Positions 37,944 through 47,762 of a stretch of DNA of 64,000 nucleotides are shown here, piece after piece (the stretch's first letter is position 1; every line of letters starts with the position of its first letter). The DNA is from Deinococcus radiopugnans ATCC 19172. GTDB taxonomy: Bacteria; Deinococcota; Deinococci; Deinococcales; Deinococcaceae. The position numbers were made by a program, and so were the translations under genes. The DNA is taken from the NCBI RefSeq assembly GCF_006335125.1, contig NZ_VDMO01000007.1, positions 1-64,000 of the forward strand. The letters are read 5' to 3'. The notes beneath the pieces were generated by a model that was not told the origin of the DNA, did not search any database, and saw only the letters and a program-made list of their open reading frames with translations.

Positions 37944-39095
37944 CTAACCCTTCCGCCATACCACACGGTTAACGTAATCCGTGTAGCTGATCAGGATTCG
38001 CAGCACCTTATCCGAGACATTGGGCATGCTGTAGTCCGAGACCTGCCGCAGCATCCGCGTTTCGCCGCGCGGCTGAGCCTCCAGAATTCGCAGGCCCTGC
38101 ATAATTCGCTCAGGCGACAGGCCCACCATCATCACGCTGGCCTCTTCCATCCCTTCGGGCCGCTCATGGGCCTCACGGATGTTCAGGGCTGGGAAGTTCA
38201 GGATGCTGGATTCCTCGGTGATGGTCCCACTGTCGGACAGTACGGCGCGGGCGTGCATTTGCAGGTGGACATAATCGTGAAAGCCCAGCGGCTTGAGTAG
38301 CTCCACGTTCGGGTGGAATTCGATGTCCCGCGCATCGATGCGCTTCTGCGTGCGGGGGTGCGTGGAGACGATCACGCGCCGCCCGTAGGTCTGGGCAATG
38401 GTGTTGAGTGACAACGCCAGCCCGTCCAGATTAGTGTCGGAGTCGATGTTCTCCTCGCGGTGGGCGCTGACCACATAGTATTCCCCGGTTTCCAGGCCCA
38501 GTCGCGTCATCACGTCCGACGCCTCGATCTGGGGCAGGTAATGGGTCAACACCTCGAACATCGGGCTGCCGGTCTTGATGATCCGGTCTGGCGGTAGGCC
38601 CTCGCGCAGCAGGTATTCGCGGGCAATGTCGCTGTAGGTCAGGTTGATGTCGCTGGTGTGGTCCACGATCTTGCGGTTGGTTTCTTCCGGCACACGCTGA
38701 TCGAAGCAGCGGTTGCCCGCCTCCATGTGGAAAATGGGCACCTTGCGCCGCTTGGCGGGAATGGCCGACAGACAACTGTTGGTGTCGCCCAGGATGAGTA
38801 CCGCGTCCGGCTGCTCCTGCGCCAGTACCGCGTCCACCTTGATGAGGATATGCCCGATGGTTTCGGCAGCGGTGCCCGTGGCCGCATCCAGAAAATGATC
38901 GGGCTTTCGGACGCCTAGATCAGAGAAGAAAATTTCGTTCAGCTCGTAATCGTAATTCTGGCCGGTATGTACGATGACGTGGTCGGTGTACTCATCCAAT
39001 TTCGCCAGTACCCGTGACAGCCGAATGATTTCCGGGCGGGTACCCACGACGCTCATGATCTTCAGTTTCTTTGGCGTCAGTTCTTCCTGACTCAT
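37944..39095 (-). CDS. fnlC: UDP-N-acetylglucosamine 2-epimerase family, FnlC/CapG type
   Basis: 383 aa. Motifs [61 protein letters not shown] and [21 protein letters not shown] are those of the non-hydrolysing 2-epimerases. With FnlA and FnlB encoded directly upstream (ATGA overlap with fnlB) it completes the last step to UDP-N-acetyl-L-fucosamine. Normal length. Confidence 0.92.
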   Translation of the reverse strand: MSQEELTPKKLKIMSVVGTRPEIIRLSRVLAKLDEYTDHVIVHTGQNYDYELNEIFFSDLGVRKPDHFLDAATGTAAETIGHILIKVDAVLAQEQPDAVLILGDTNSCLSAIPAKRRKVPIFHMEAGNRCFDQRVPEETNRKIVDHTSDINLTYSDIAREYLLREGLPPDRIIKTGSPMFEVLTHYLPQIEASDVMTRLGLETGEYYVVSAHREENIDSDTNLDGLALSLNTIAQTYGRRVIVSTHPRTQKRIDARDIEFHPNVELLKPLGFHDYVHLQMHARAVLSDSGTITEESSILNFPALNIREAHERPEGMEEASVMMVGLSPERIMQGLRILEAQPRGETRMLRQVSDYSMPNVSDKVLRILISYTDYVNRVVWRKG

Positions 39096-40195
39096 ACACG
39101 CTCCACGGGTTCAGCCACCGTGTCGGGCTGGGCCGGGTCAAACAGTTCGTGCGTCCAGAACAGCGTGGTGAGCGTGCCGTCGCCAATATTGGTGATGTTG
39201 TGCGTGTGCAGCGTGGGAATATCCACGTAACTGGGGCGTTCGCCCGATACCCGGAAGGTCTGGACCTCTTCGCCGAACAGATGGCGCAGCTTGATCTCGG
39301 CCTCGCCGCCCGTGACCAGAAACCGCTCGACTTTGCGGGTGTGATAATGGTTGCCGCGCGTAATGCCCGTATGGGTGGTGGACATGAAGCTCTGCCCGCC
39401 GTTGGGACTCTTGACCGCCTCGAACAGGCTGCCGCGCGGGTCGGTATGCAGGGTCAGCGCCACCGGGTAATGCTTTGGATACAGGTAAGAGCGGTAGGTG
39501 TTGAACAGGTCACGCCGGATGTCCTCGCGCAAGTCGGGGATGATGTGCTCGGCGTATAGATTGTGCATGCTGCCTAGGGCGTCCAGCAGGCCATACACAG
39601 TCATGTTGTGGCCCTGAACGCGCACGTCGCCCAACGTGCCGTCCCGTATCAGCGCTTCAAAACGCCTCGCCACTTCCTGCGCGTGAATCTGCTCGATGGG
39701 GGCGTCATTGTGAGGCGTGGGCTTCTCGGCGCTGGCCAGCTGGTGACAGAAAGTGGAGACCACTGAGTTGTAGAAGGGTTTTCCGCCTTCGCCAAACACG
39801 CCAGGCAGGATGACGTTGGTGAATCGGCCACCGTTGCGCTGCGCCCAGTCGGAAAGCAGAGCCGCCGCCTCGCGCTTGGAGGTGCCGTAGGCGGTGTCGC
39901 GCTCGATGTGGGTGGATGAGGAGAACAGGATGTGCGCCTTGCTGTGACGTGCTTCCAGTGCCTCGATTAGTTGCCGGGTCAGGTCCAGGTTGGTCTGCGC
40001 CACCACATCGTCCTCGCCCCGGTTCATCCCCGCGAGATGAATCACGGCATCACAGCCATCCACAAAGTCGGCAAGCCTCCCCGAAGCGAAGGTCTGGCGA
40101 TCTGCGGTGGGGACTTCCAGATCTTCCAAGCCACGAAAATAGGCGCGGACATGGGTTCCCAGCATGCCACCTGCGCCGGTAAGGCCTACCTTCAT
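39092..40195 (-). CDS. fnlB: Bifunctional C-3 epimerase/reductase FnlB (CapF)
   Basis: 367 aa from the ATG complementary to 40193-40195, which overlaps the fnlA stop (ATGA); a start four codons upstream is also open. N-terminal Rossmann domain ([37 protein letters not shown]) and a C-terminal cupin ([32 protein letters not shown]) carrying the metal-binding histidines, the fused layout of CapF. It epimerises and reduces the product of FnlA in UDP-L-FucNAc synthesis. Confidence 0.92.
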   Translation of the reverse strand: MKVGLTGAGGMLGTHVRAYFRGLEDLEVPTADRQTFASGRLADFVDGCDAVIHLAGMNRGEDDVVAQTNLDLTRQLIEALEARHSKAHILFSSSTHIERDTAYGTSKREAAALLSDWAQRNGGRFTNVILPGVFGEGGKPFYNSVVSTFCHQLASAEKPTPHNDAPIEQIHAQEVARRFEALIRDGTLGDVRVQGHNMTVYGLLDALGSMHNLYAEHIIPDLREDIRRDLFNTYRSYLYPKHYPVALTLHTDPRGSLFEAVKSPNGGQSFMSTTHTGITRGNHYHTRKVERFLVTGGEAEIKLRHLFGEEVQTFRVSGERPSYVDIPTLHTHNITNIGDGTLTTLFWTHELFDPAQPDTVAEPVERV

Positions 40196-41223
40196 CTGGC
40201 CTGCCACGCGGCCAGTTCGCGTTGCACGTCCGGCAGGGCCAGCAGAAGTTCCTCGACTTCTGGCACGGTCAGGCGTTGGGTGTTGTGCGAGGTGTAATCG
40301 TTTAGGGTGGATTCTTCCGGGCTGCCCTCGGTGAAGTACTTTGCATAGTTCAGATCGCGATCATCCATGCGGACACGCATGTACTCGCTCATGTCCTCGG
40401 ACTTGGCGATCTCTCCCGCCGTCGCCAGCGTCTCGAACAGTTTCTCGGCGTGACGTGTACCGATGATCTGAATGGGCACGTCTGACTTGAAGAGGTGCTT
40501 GAGAGCCTGGGCCAGATCCTCCACGGTACATGCTGGGGCCTTGCGAACGAAGATATCGCCCTGCTCAGCGTTCTCGAAGGCGAACAGCACTAGATCGATG
40601 GCGCTTCGTAGAGAAAGCAGGAAGCGGGTCATGTCCGGATCGGTGACTGTAAGTGGCTTACCCTGCTTGATCTGGTCAATGAACAGCGGAATGACAGAGC
40701 CCCGCGAGTACATCACGTTGCCATAACGCACGCTGGAAATCATGGTGTTGCCCTCGTGCAGTCGCCGCGCTGCGGCTGTCGCCACTTTCTCCATCATGCC
40801 CTTGCTCATGCCCATGGCGTTGACTGGGAACACAGCCTTATCGGTGCTGAGGCACACCAGCGACTTAATTTTGTGGGCAATAGCCGATTCCACCACGTTG
40901 TGGCTGCCCACGATGTTGGTTAGGACTGCCTGCATGGGGAAGAACTCACAGGACGGCACCTGTTTCAGCGCTGCTGCATGAAAGGCCATATCCACGCCTT
41001 CCATCGCCGCGTCCACGCTGGCGCGGTCCCGCACATCCCCAATGTAGAATTTGACCTTGGGGTTGTTCAGGCGAACGCGCATCTGTTCCTGTTTCAGTTC
41101 ATCACGGCTGAATATACGGATTTCACGAACTTCGGTGTCCTTGATGAGTTGGACGAGTTCATTGCCAAATGACCCAGTGCCACCTGTAATTAGGATAGTT
41201 TTGTCTCGCATTTCTACTCTCAT
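40192..41223 (-). CDS. fnlA: UDP-GlcNAc 4,6-dehydratase/5-epimerase FnlA (CapE)
   Basis: 343 aa. Extended short-chain dehydrogenase with ILITGGTGSFGNELV at the N-terminus and the modified YxxxK region MGMSKGMMEKV (Met in place of Tyr), typical of this dehydratase family. AFHAAALKQVPSCEFFP and SVRYGNVMYSRGSVIPLF are further family blocks. First step of UDP-L-FucNAc synthesis. GGGAG lies before the ATG at 41223; an alternative ATG is four codons in. Confidence 0.93.
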   Translation of the reverse strand: MRVEMRDKTILITGGTGSFGNELVQLIKDTEVREIRIFSRDELKQEQMRVRLNNPKVKFYIGDVRDRASVDAAMEGVDMAFHAAALKQVPSCEFFPMQAVLTNIVGSHNVVESAIAHKIKSLVCLSTDKAVFPVNAMGMSKGMMEKVATAAARRLHEGNTMISSVRYGNVMYSRGSVIPLFIDQIKQGKPLTVTDPDMTRFLLSLRSAIDLVLFAFENAEQGDIFVRKAPACTVEDLAQALKHLFKSDVPIQIIGTRHAEKLFETLATAGEIAKSEDMSEYMRVRMDDRDLNYAKYFTEGSPEESTLNDYTSHNTQRLTVPEVEELLLALPDVQRELAAWQAR

Positions 41224-41232
41224 AAAATCTCC

Positions 41233-42381
41233 CTATATCTCGAATAGCTCTATGTGCTTGCGGATAATTTCCTCGTAGTCGACTTTATTATTCGCATATC
41301 TCCAACTTCTTTCCGAAAGCTTCGTTTTTTCTTTTAAGCTCATGCTGTTTATCTGCGCCAGCGTTTTTACGTATTGATTTTCATCTACTAAAGGAATAGT
41401 CCATCCTGCGCCATATTTTTCTAAATCATCCCATGGAGTCATATCACTTGTCAGTACGGGACACCCACTTGCCAATGCCTCATAAATCACATGTCCGAAA
41501 TTCTCTCCCAGAGTTGGGAAGAAAAAGACGTCATACTGTTTAAAAACTGATTGCGTTTTATCAGGCTTCACTGCACCTCTATAAAAGACCTTATCTTGAA
41601 GATCATGTTTATCTATGTAGGCGACACAACTTTCCCAATATTTTTGATCTTCGATAGGTCCGTATATGTCAAAAGTAAATCTATGGTCCAACATAGTTAG
41701 AATCTTCAGAGCATACAAGATGTTCTTTTTTGGAGAAATTCTGGATATAAAAACAATGTTTAGAACATCGTTCCCGATTTTAGTATTTGGAAGATGTGGC
41801 ATTGTTGGATCCGGTATATCACTAGCGATCCTAATATGCGTATCCGGACCAAGAGTCTTCTCAATATGTAATTTTTCCATCTCGTTTGAAGCATGAAAAA
41901 CAATTTTCAGATTATTGAAAATAATCTTAAACACTTTGATATATATATACTTCTTAAAACGGGACTGTTCTAATGCGCCGGGGGAAAACTCCCCTCTCGG
42001 GGCTAACAATAGCTTGCTCCTCCTTGTTCCAATTAGCGAGCATGCGATTAACACATTTATTGTTAACAGTGAGAAAAAACTATTTAAATATATCAGCCGA
42101 TAGGGATTTCTTCTCAAAAACTTATATATATTTAAAATGCCAACATTATCGCTGCTCATATAATATACTTTATAATTATTCAGTTTGTTCCAAGAATTTG
42201 ATTCTATATTGTTGTATGGATTTTCGTCTCCTAAATCCCTATCCTTTGTTAAGACATCTATTTGCTCGCGATCCAATAGGCCGTTCAGAATGTTGGCGAT
42301 ACTTTTTACTGGTCCTCCTGACTTAAAGCCCGGCAGATAATGATCTACAATGATGAGTATTGCTTTTTTTTTGACATTCAT
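41233..42381 (-). CDS. Glycosyltransferase, GT4 family
   Basis: 382 aa. GT-B fold with LPGFKSGGPVKSIANI near the start, NIVFISRISPKKNILYALK at the donor domain and FFPTLGENFGHVIYEALASGCPVLTSD (the EX7E region) near the C-terminus. Cytosolic or membrane-associated, adds a sugar to the growing lipid-linked repeat unit; donor and linkage cannot be read. AT-rich, sharply different from fnlA beside it. Its start overlaps the previous gene's stop (ATGA). Confidence 0.88.
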   Translation of the reverse strand: MNVKKKAILIIVDHYLPGFKSGGPVKSIANILNGLLDREQIDVLTKDRDLGDENPYNNIESNSWNKLNNYKVYYMSSDNVGILNIYKFLRRNPYRLIYLNSFFSLLTINVLIACSLIGTRRSKLLLAPRGEFSPGALEQSRFKKYIYIKVFKIIFNNLKIVFHASNEMEKLHIEKTLGPDTHIRIASDIPDPTMPHLPNTKIGNDVLNIVFISRISPKKNILYALKILTMLDHRFTFDIYGPIEDQKYWESCVAYIDKHDLQDKVFYRGAVKPDKTQSVFKQYDVFFFPTLGENFGHVIYEALASGCPVLTSDMTPWDDLEKYGAGWTIPLVDENQYVKTLAQINSMSLKEKTKLSERSWRYANNKVDYEEIIRKHIELFEI

Positions 42382-43484
42382 GTGTGTCCTACAAATTCTT
42401 TGTATAATTTTACGTGTTCAGAGATTGAGTAAGGTAAGGCTGTCTGATACGCAGCTTCCATCATCTGTGTCAGTGTGTTTAAATTTAGATTCGGTAGCGA
42501 TCTTATCGCATTAATGAGTTGATCAATATTACCCTCCTCAACTAGTATGGAATTCGCCGAGTTCAAAAGTTGCCTGTGTGTCGCATTGTCCCAAGCAATA
42601 ACTATCCTGCTTAAGGCAAGAGCCTCAAGGATACTGTGGGATATCCCGCCAGCAGCGTTTGATGTGTTATTATTGAGAAAGACGAAGCATAAACTGTTAC
42701 TGGCAATTATGGGAAGCTCTTTCCGTGTATAAGCGCCGTGATATAATATATGATCTGAATCTTTAATTACTTGATTTACATTTTCTCCCCAAGCATGAAA
42801 AGTCATTTTTGTTTCCCGCATACGATTTGCTGCTTCAACGAAATACTGAAACCCCTTTGTGTTCACTAAGCGGCCAGTGTAGGCTACTGAATGCACTAGA
42901 TTGTTATCTATGTGTGTATTTAAAGAGGGTTCTAGATCAAGAGCATTCGGAATCGTCTTTGCATTTTCTCGTATACCATATCGTTGCTCAAATGTAACTC
43001 TAGTATCTTCGCCATTATATATAATGTACTTGCTCTTCGCGAAAGAATATCTTTCCACCAAAGTGGCTATGTATAACTTAATCCTGTTGCGCATTGATTT
43101 ATTTGACCAAAAATATTTCAACTCACCAATTCCCGTTCCCCTTATCCAGATTATATGTTTAAGATTTATATTTGTTATTTTATTCAATATAAAGATCATA
43201 GCTTCAATATTAATGCCGCAATATATGCACTCATCACCCTCTGCACTATGCTTTTTAATCGCCCTAAAGGACGAAAAAAGATATCCCGGTAAACTCTTAT
43301 GTTTGCTGTCAACAAAAATCACATTGCTTGGGAAATCAATATCAGAGTATGCAATACAATATACATATATATTAATATAGTCGGAGTGTATGCTATTAAT
43401 AAAGTATTCCAGCCATGTTTCCTTTCCGCCGGACGTCTTTGACACGTCAGAAAATATAATAATATGCAGAGAATTTTTAATCAC
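42378..43484 (-). CDS. Glycosyltransferase, GT4 family
   Basis: 368 aa. Less conserved N-terminus (IIIFSDVSKTSGGKETWLEYF) and recognisable donor domain: VAYTGRLVNTKGFQYFVEAA, YHGAYTRKELPIIASNSLCFVFLN and NAAGGISHSILEALALSRIVIAWD. AT-rich like its partner at 41233-42381 and coupled to it by a four-base overlap; the two were probably acquired together within an otherwise GC-rich operon. Confidence 0.85.
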   Translation of the reverse strand: MIKNSLHIIIFSDVSKTSGGKETWLEYFINSIHSDYINIYVYCIAYSDIDFPSNVIFVDSKHKSLPGYLFSSFRAIKKHSAEGDECIYCGINIEAMIFILNKITNINLKHIIWIRGTGIGELKYFWSNKSMRNRIKLYIATLVERYSFAKSKYIIYNGEDTRVTFEQRYGIRENAKTIPNALDLEPSLNTHIDNNLVHSVAYTGRLVNTKGFQYFVEAANRMRETKMTFHAWGENVNQVIKDSDHILYHGAYTRKELPIIASNSLCFVFLNNNTSNAAGGISHSILEALALSRIVIAWDNATHRQLLNSANSILVEEGNIDQLINAIRSLPNLNLNTLTQMMEAAYQTALPYSISEHVKLYKEFVGHT

Positions 43485-43632
43485 CTATATCTCCTTGATG
43501 AATTTGATCGCCGACATAAATGGCAATGTGTGAAAAGAGTGATTTAGGCAGAAATGAGTTTTCACAACATCCATGGAGCAAGACACATAATCGATCTACA
43601 CCGATAAAGTTGACACTAAAATGATAATTGCA

Positions 43633-44736
43633 TCATTTGTTAAATCTGTCTAAGATGTAAAATATGGACTTAGACTCCATAAAATGGCTAATCGGCAAGC
43701 TCAACGCCTCCTTCGCAGCCAGACTGCTGTATTCATAAGTCCGATACTGCCCTTTGTAAATTGGTAGCTCGTCCTGTGGGACCGGGTAATAGACCATCGT
43801 ACCAATGCCCAGCTCAGCCAACTTGCGCTGCAACTCATCCCGCCGGCCGTTCTGCACCCGAATGGTGTACTGGTGAAACGCATGGCCATCTGTCAGTTCA
43901 GGCGTCACAATGCCCTCTACGCCTTTCAAGCCCTCGTTGTACTGCCGCGCCACCTCGCGGCGGTGGGCGTTCCACTTCTCAATGTGCGGCAGCTTCACGC
44001 GCAGAATCGCGGCCTGAATGGTGTCCAGACGGCTGTTGTAGCCCACGGTTTCGTTGTGGTATTTCTTGCGGCTGCCGTGGACCCGCAGCATCCGGGCGGT
44101 GTCGGCCAGCGCGTCGTCGTTGGTGGCCAGCAACCCGCCGTCGCCGTAGGCCCCCAGGTTCTTGCTGGGAAAGAAGGAATACGCCCCGAAGTCCCCAATG
44201 GTGCCGGTCTGCGTGCCCCGCCAGCGTGCGCCGAAGCTCTGGGCACAGTCCTCCACCACCTTCAGGCCGTGCTTGTCGGCAATGGCCATGATGCGGGTCA
44301 TGTCCACCGGGTTGCCGTACAGGTGAACGGGCATGATGGCGCGGGTGTTCGGCGTAATGGCCGCCTCGATCAGTTCCGGATTCAGGTTCAGCGTGGCCGG
44401 ATCGATGTCCACGAAGACTGGCTTCGCCCCCACCATGCTGATGCTCTCGGCGGTGGCGAAGAAGGTAAACGGCGTGGTGATCACCTCGTCGCCGGGGCCG
44501 ATGCCCAGGGCACGCAGGGCGATCACCAGCGCGTCGGTGCCGCTGTTCACGCCGATGGCGTGCTTGACGCCCAGGTACGCGGCCACCTCCTGCTCGAACA
44601 GGTGGACGTCCTCGCCCATGATGAAGTCAGTGCGGTCCAGCACGCGCCCGATGGCCGCCATGATCTCGGGGCGCAGCTCGTCGATCTCGGGCTTCAGGTC
44701 AAGAATGGGAATCTGGGGATGTGCAGTGGTGGTCAT
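43633..44736 (-). CDS. wbpE: UDP-2-acetamido-2-deoxy-3-oxo-glucuronate aminotransferase, WbpE type
   Basis: 367 aa DegT-family enzyme with NSGTDALVIALRALG, VEDCAQSFGARW and the PLP lysine K192 in FFPSKNLGAYGDGG. WbpE transfers an amino group from glutamate to C3 of the 3-keto sugar made by WbpB. Directly follows wbpD (ATGA overlap) in a wbpA-B-D-E order. The last codons drift into AT-rich DNA, marking the edge of the acquired stretch. Confidence 0.9.
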   Translation of the reverse strand: MTTTAHPQIPILDLKPEIDELRPEIMAAIGRVLDRTDFIMGEDVHLFEQEVAAYLGVKHAIGVNSGTDALVIALRALGIGPGDEVITTPFTFFATAESISMVGAKPVFVDIDPATLNLNPELIEAAITPNTRAIMPVHLYGNPVDMTRIMAIADKHGLKVVEDCAQSFGARWRGTQTGTIGDFGAYSFFPSKNLGAYGDGGLLATNDDALADTARMLRVHGSRKKYHNETVGYNSRLDTIQAAILRVKLPHIEKWNAHRREVARQYNEGLKGVEGIVTPELTDGHAFHQYTIRVQNGRRDELQRKLAELGIGTMVYYPVPQDELPIYKGQYRTYEYSSLAAKEALSLPISHFMESKSIFYILDRFNK

Positions 44737-45335
44737 GCGAGCCTCCTGACGTCGGTGTCGCTGAATTTCTGGTAGGTGTGGCCGGCAGAATCGGTCACGG
44801 TGTCGCCGCCGGAAAAATCCAGTCGGTCCCCGCTGGCGCTCATGAAGCCGATGGGCCGGGCCGGCACGCCCGCCACGATGGTAAACGCGGGCACATCGCG
44901 GGTCACCACGGCACCCGCCGCGACGAAGGCGCCCTCATGCAGGGTCACGCCGGTCACGACGGTGGCGTTCGCACCGATGCTGGCCCCCCGCCCCACCCGC
45001 GTCACCGTGTAGTCGGCGCTGGTGTTGCGCGGAAACTCGCTGCGCGGCGTGCGGACGTTGGTAAAGACCATGCTGGGGCCGCAGAAGGCGTAGTCCTCCA
45101 GGATCACGCCCTCGTACACGCTGACGTTGTTCTGGATCTTGACGCCCTTCCCGATACTCACGCCGTTCGCCACGTACACGTTCTGGCCCAGCGAGCAGCC
45201 CTCGCCGATGGTCGCGCCGCCCATCACGTGGCTGAAGTGCCAGATCTTGGTGCCGTCGCCGATCTGCGCGCCGTCGTCCACGTAGGCGCTGTCGTGCTTC
45301 CACCAGGGCCTGGACTGGGTGTTTTCTGGAGTCAT
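44733..45335 (-). CDS. wbpD: UDP-3-amino-sugar N-acetyltransferase, WbpD type
   Basis: 200 aa, almost entirely hexapeptide repeats (VDDGAQIGDGTKIWHFSHVMGGATIGEGCSLGQNV...), a left-handed beta-helix. HFSHVM and GPSMVFTNVRTPRSEFPRN are characteristic of the WbpD/WlbB acetyltransferases. Acetylates the 3-amino group to give the 2,3-diacetamido uronic acid nucleotide. Confidence 0.92.
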   Translation of the reverse strand: MTPENTQSRPWWKHDSAYVDDGAQIGDGTKIWHFSHVMGGATIGEGCSLGQNVYVANGVSIGKGVKIQNNVSVYEGVILEDYAFCGPSMVFTNVRTPRSEFPRNTSADYTVTRVGRGASIGANATVVTGVTLHEGAFVAAGAVVTRDVPAFTIVAGVPARPIGFMSASGDRLDFSGGDTVTDSAGHTYQKFSDTDVRRLA

Positions 45336-45336
45336 C

Positions 45337-46296
45337 TCAGCCCCTCAGGAAGCGGTGGCGCGTGTCGGGCGCCGCACTCACGACCGGCTGCTTGCGGATC
45401 TGGGCCACCGTGGCGATCGCCTGGTAGGTGTCGTCCAGGCTGAAGCCCTGCCCCGCCAGCGTGCGGCGGTAGACCTCGGTGTGCAGGTCCGTGAAGCCCT
45501 CGCTGAACTCAACTTCCTGACCGTCGATGGTGATCGAACGGTAGGTGCGCTGGCCCTTGGCAATCTGCTCCTCGGGCAGGTAGCTGGGGTCAATCGACAG
45601 GAACCAGCGCACGCGGGCGCGTTCCAGTTCCAGATACCCGGCGCACACCGTCTCGCTGCGCTGGTGGACCTCGACGTGCTCAATGTCCCCGAACAGCCAG
45701 CTCAGCATGTCGAAGAAATGCACCCCGATGTTGGTCGCCAGCCCGCCGCTCTCGTCGGTGCGGCCCTTCCAGCTGCGCAGGTACCACGTGCCCCGGCTGG
45801 TCATGTACGACAGGTCCACGTCGTACTTGTCGCCGCTGCTGGGGCTCAGCTCGGCCTTGACCTTTTCCAGCGCGGCGTGGGCGCGCAGTTGCAGAATCGT
45901 CCACACCCGCCGCCCGGTTTCCTCCTCCACTTCCTTCAGCGCCGTGATGTCTTCCGGGTTCAGCACAATGGGCTTCTCGCACAGGGCGTCGGCCCCGGCC
46001 CGCAGCGCCATGCGGATGTGCGCGTCGTGCAGGTAGTTGGGGCTGCAGATGCCCACATAGTCCACGCCCTGGCCCTGACGCCGCGCGTCGTACAGGTAGC
46101 GCTCGAAGATCTCCGGCTGCGTGAAGAACTCGGCGTCCGGAAAGAACGAGTCCATGATGCCCACCGAGTCGAAAGGGTCCAGGGCCGCCGTCAGCACGTT
46201 CCCGGTGTCCTTGATGGCCTTGAGGTGCCGGGGCGCGATGTACCCGGAAACGCCGGTCAGGCCGAAAAGTGTCGGGCCAGAGGTGGGCGCGCTCAC
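45337..46296 (-). CDS. wbpB: UDP-N-acetylglucosaminuronate 3-dehydrogenase, WbpB type
   Basis: 319 aa from the GTG complementary to 46294-46296, overlapping the wbpA stop (GTGA). The open frame continues upstream inside wbpA, but that part has no family features. Gfo/Idh/MocA fold: FGLTGVSGYIAPRHLKAI, YVGICSPNYLHDAHIRMAL, ADALCEKPIVLNPED and DESGGLATNIGVHFFDML. Oxidises C3 of UDP-GlcNAcA with NAD. Confidence 0.92.
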   Translation of the reverse strand: MSAPTSGPTLFGLTGVSGYIAPRHLKAIKDTGNVLTAALDPFDSVGIMDSFFPDAEFFTQPEIFERYLYDARRQGQGVDYVGICSPNYLHDAHIRMALRAGADALCEKPIVLNPEDITALKEVEEETGRRVWTILQLRAHAALEKVKAELSPSSGDKYDVDLSYMTSRGTWYLRSWKGRTDESGGLATNIGVHFFDMLSWLFGDIEHVEVHQRSETVCAGYLELERARVRWFLSIDPSYLPEEQIAKGQRTYRSITIDGQEVEFSEGFTDLHTEVYRRTLAGQGFSLDDTYQAIATVAQIRKQPVVSAAPDTRHRFLRG

Positions 46297-47621
46297 AGGA
46301 GCGTCACCTTGTCGCTGGTCATGCCGCGCGTGGCGTAGCGGGTGTCGAGAATCGCCTGCGACTGCTCGATCACGTTGGCGTAGTCCACATCGCTGTGCTT
46401 GGTGGTGATGATCACCAGATCGGCGTCCTGCAAGACCTGATCGGTCAGGTCGATGCCGGTGGCCTGAATGCCGTGCTCGTTGACCTCCGGCGTCCACGAG
46501 TCGTGAAACGACACCTCCGCCCCCGATTCCTTCAGCAGGCGGTAGACCTCCAATGCCGGTGACTCGCGGTAATCGTCCAGATCGCTCTTGTAGGCCATGC
46601 CCAGCAGCAGCACTTTCGAGCCGTTCAGCGACTTGCGCGCCCCGTTCAGCACGCGGGCGGCCTTGTCCACCACAAACTCGGGCATCTTGCGGTTGGTCTC
46701 GCCCGCCAGCGCGATGAAGTGCGTCTGGAAGTTGTACTCGCGCGCCTTCCACTCCAGGTAGTGCGGGTCCAGCGGAATGCAGTGGCCGCCCACGCCGGGG
46801 CCGGGGTAGAAGGGCATGATGCCGAAGGGCTTGGTAAACGCCGCGTCCAGCACCTCCCACACGGAAATCCCCATGCGGTCGCACAGCAACGCGATCTCAT
46901 TGGCCAGCGCGATGTTCACGGCGCGGAAGGTGTTCTCGTAGACCTTGACCATCTCGGCGGCCTTGGCGCTGCTGACGGCCACAACATGCTCGATGGTCTG
47001 GCGGTAAAAGGCCAGCGCGACTTCCAGGCTGGCCGGGTCGTTGCCGCCCACCACCTTGTTGGTGTTCTTGGTGGTGTAACGCGCATTGCCCGGATCGACG
47101 CGCTCGGGCGAGTGCGCCAGAAAGAAGTCCACCCCAGCTTTGAGCCCACCGGCTTCCAGGATGGGCTTCATGACTTCCTCGGTGGTGCCGGGATAGGTGG
47201 TGCTTTCCAGGCTGATCAGCTGGCCGGGGCGCAGGCGCTGGGCGATTTCCTGGGTCACGCTGCGGATGTAGCTCAGGTCCGGCGTCAGGTTGCGGTCCAG
47301 CGGTGTGGGCACGCAGATCACGATCACGTCCAGCTCCGGCACCACGTCAAAGTCGGTGGTGGTGGTCACCAGCCCCTGCTCCACGACGGCCTTCAGGTCC
47401 TCGTCGCGCACGTCGCCGATGTAGTTCTCGCCGCGCGCCACCATGCCCGCGCGCTCGGCGCTGCGGTCGATGCCCACGACTTCAAACCCCACCTTGGCCT
47501 TCTCCACCAGAAAGGGCAGGCCGACGTAACCCAGGCCCACCACACCTACTTTGGCCGTATGGGCCACAATCTTTTCCACAGCAGCGGAGACGGGGTCGAT
47601 CTTAATCACGCCCTGTAGCAT
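46293..47621 (-). CDS. wbpA: UDP-N-acetylglucosamine 6-dehydrogenase, WbpA type
   Basis: 442 aa. VGVVGLGYVGLPFLVEKAK (NAD binding), VICVPTPLDRNLTPDL, catalytic C281 in GPGVGGHCIPLDPHYLEW and the C-terminal GMAYKSDLDDYRESPAL block are those of UDP-GlcNAc 6-dehydrogenases. First step of the diacetamido-uronate pathway and first gene of the minus-strand polysaccharide operon. A TATGCT hexamer (complement of 47617-47622) sits seven bases before an internal GTG (complement of 47607-47609), so the true start may be that GTG, four codons in. Confidence 0.92.
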   Translation of the reverse strand: MLQGVIKIDPVSAAVEKIVAHTAKVGVVGLGYVGLPFLVEKAKVGFEVVGIDRSAERAGMVARGENYIGDVRDEDLKAVVEQGLVTTTTDFDVVPELDVIVICVPTPLDRNLTPDLSYIRSVTQEIAQRLRPGQLISLESTTYPGTTEEVMKPILEAGGLKAGVDFFLAHSPERVDPGNARYTTKNTNKVVGGNDPASLEVALAFYRQTIEHVVAVSSAKAAEMVKVYENTFRAVNIALANEIALLCDRMGISVWEVLDAAFTKPFGIMPFYPGPGVGGHCIPLDPHYLEWKAREYNFQTHFIALAGETNRKMPEFVVDKAARVLNGARKSLNGSKVLLLGMAYKSDLDDYRESPALEVYRLLKESGAEVSFHDSWTPEVNEHGIQATGIDLTDQVLQDADLVIITTKHSDVDYANVIEQSQAILDTRYATRGMTSDKVTLL

Positions 47622-47762
47622 AGCGGATCAATTTTAAAAAGATATAATGAAGTTCATACGTGTCCAGGACTGCAGAATCGATCTGGCACAACAATTCATG
47701 GAAACGCTCGTGACATGGCTCAATCCCACTGAGTCCTTGTAAAAGATGTGGGTTCTCTGAGA

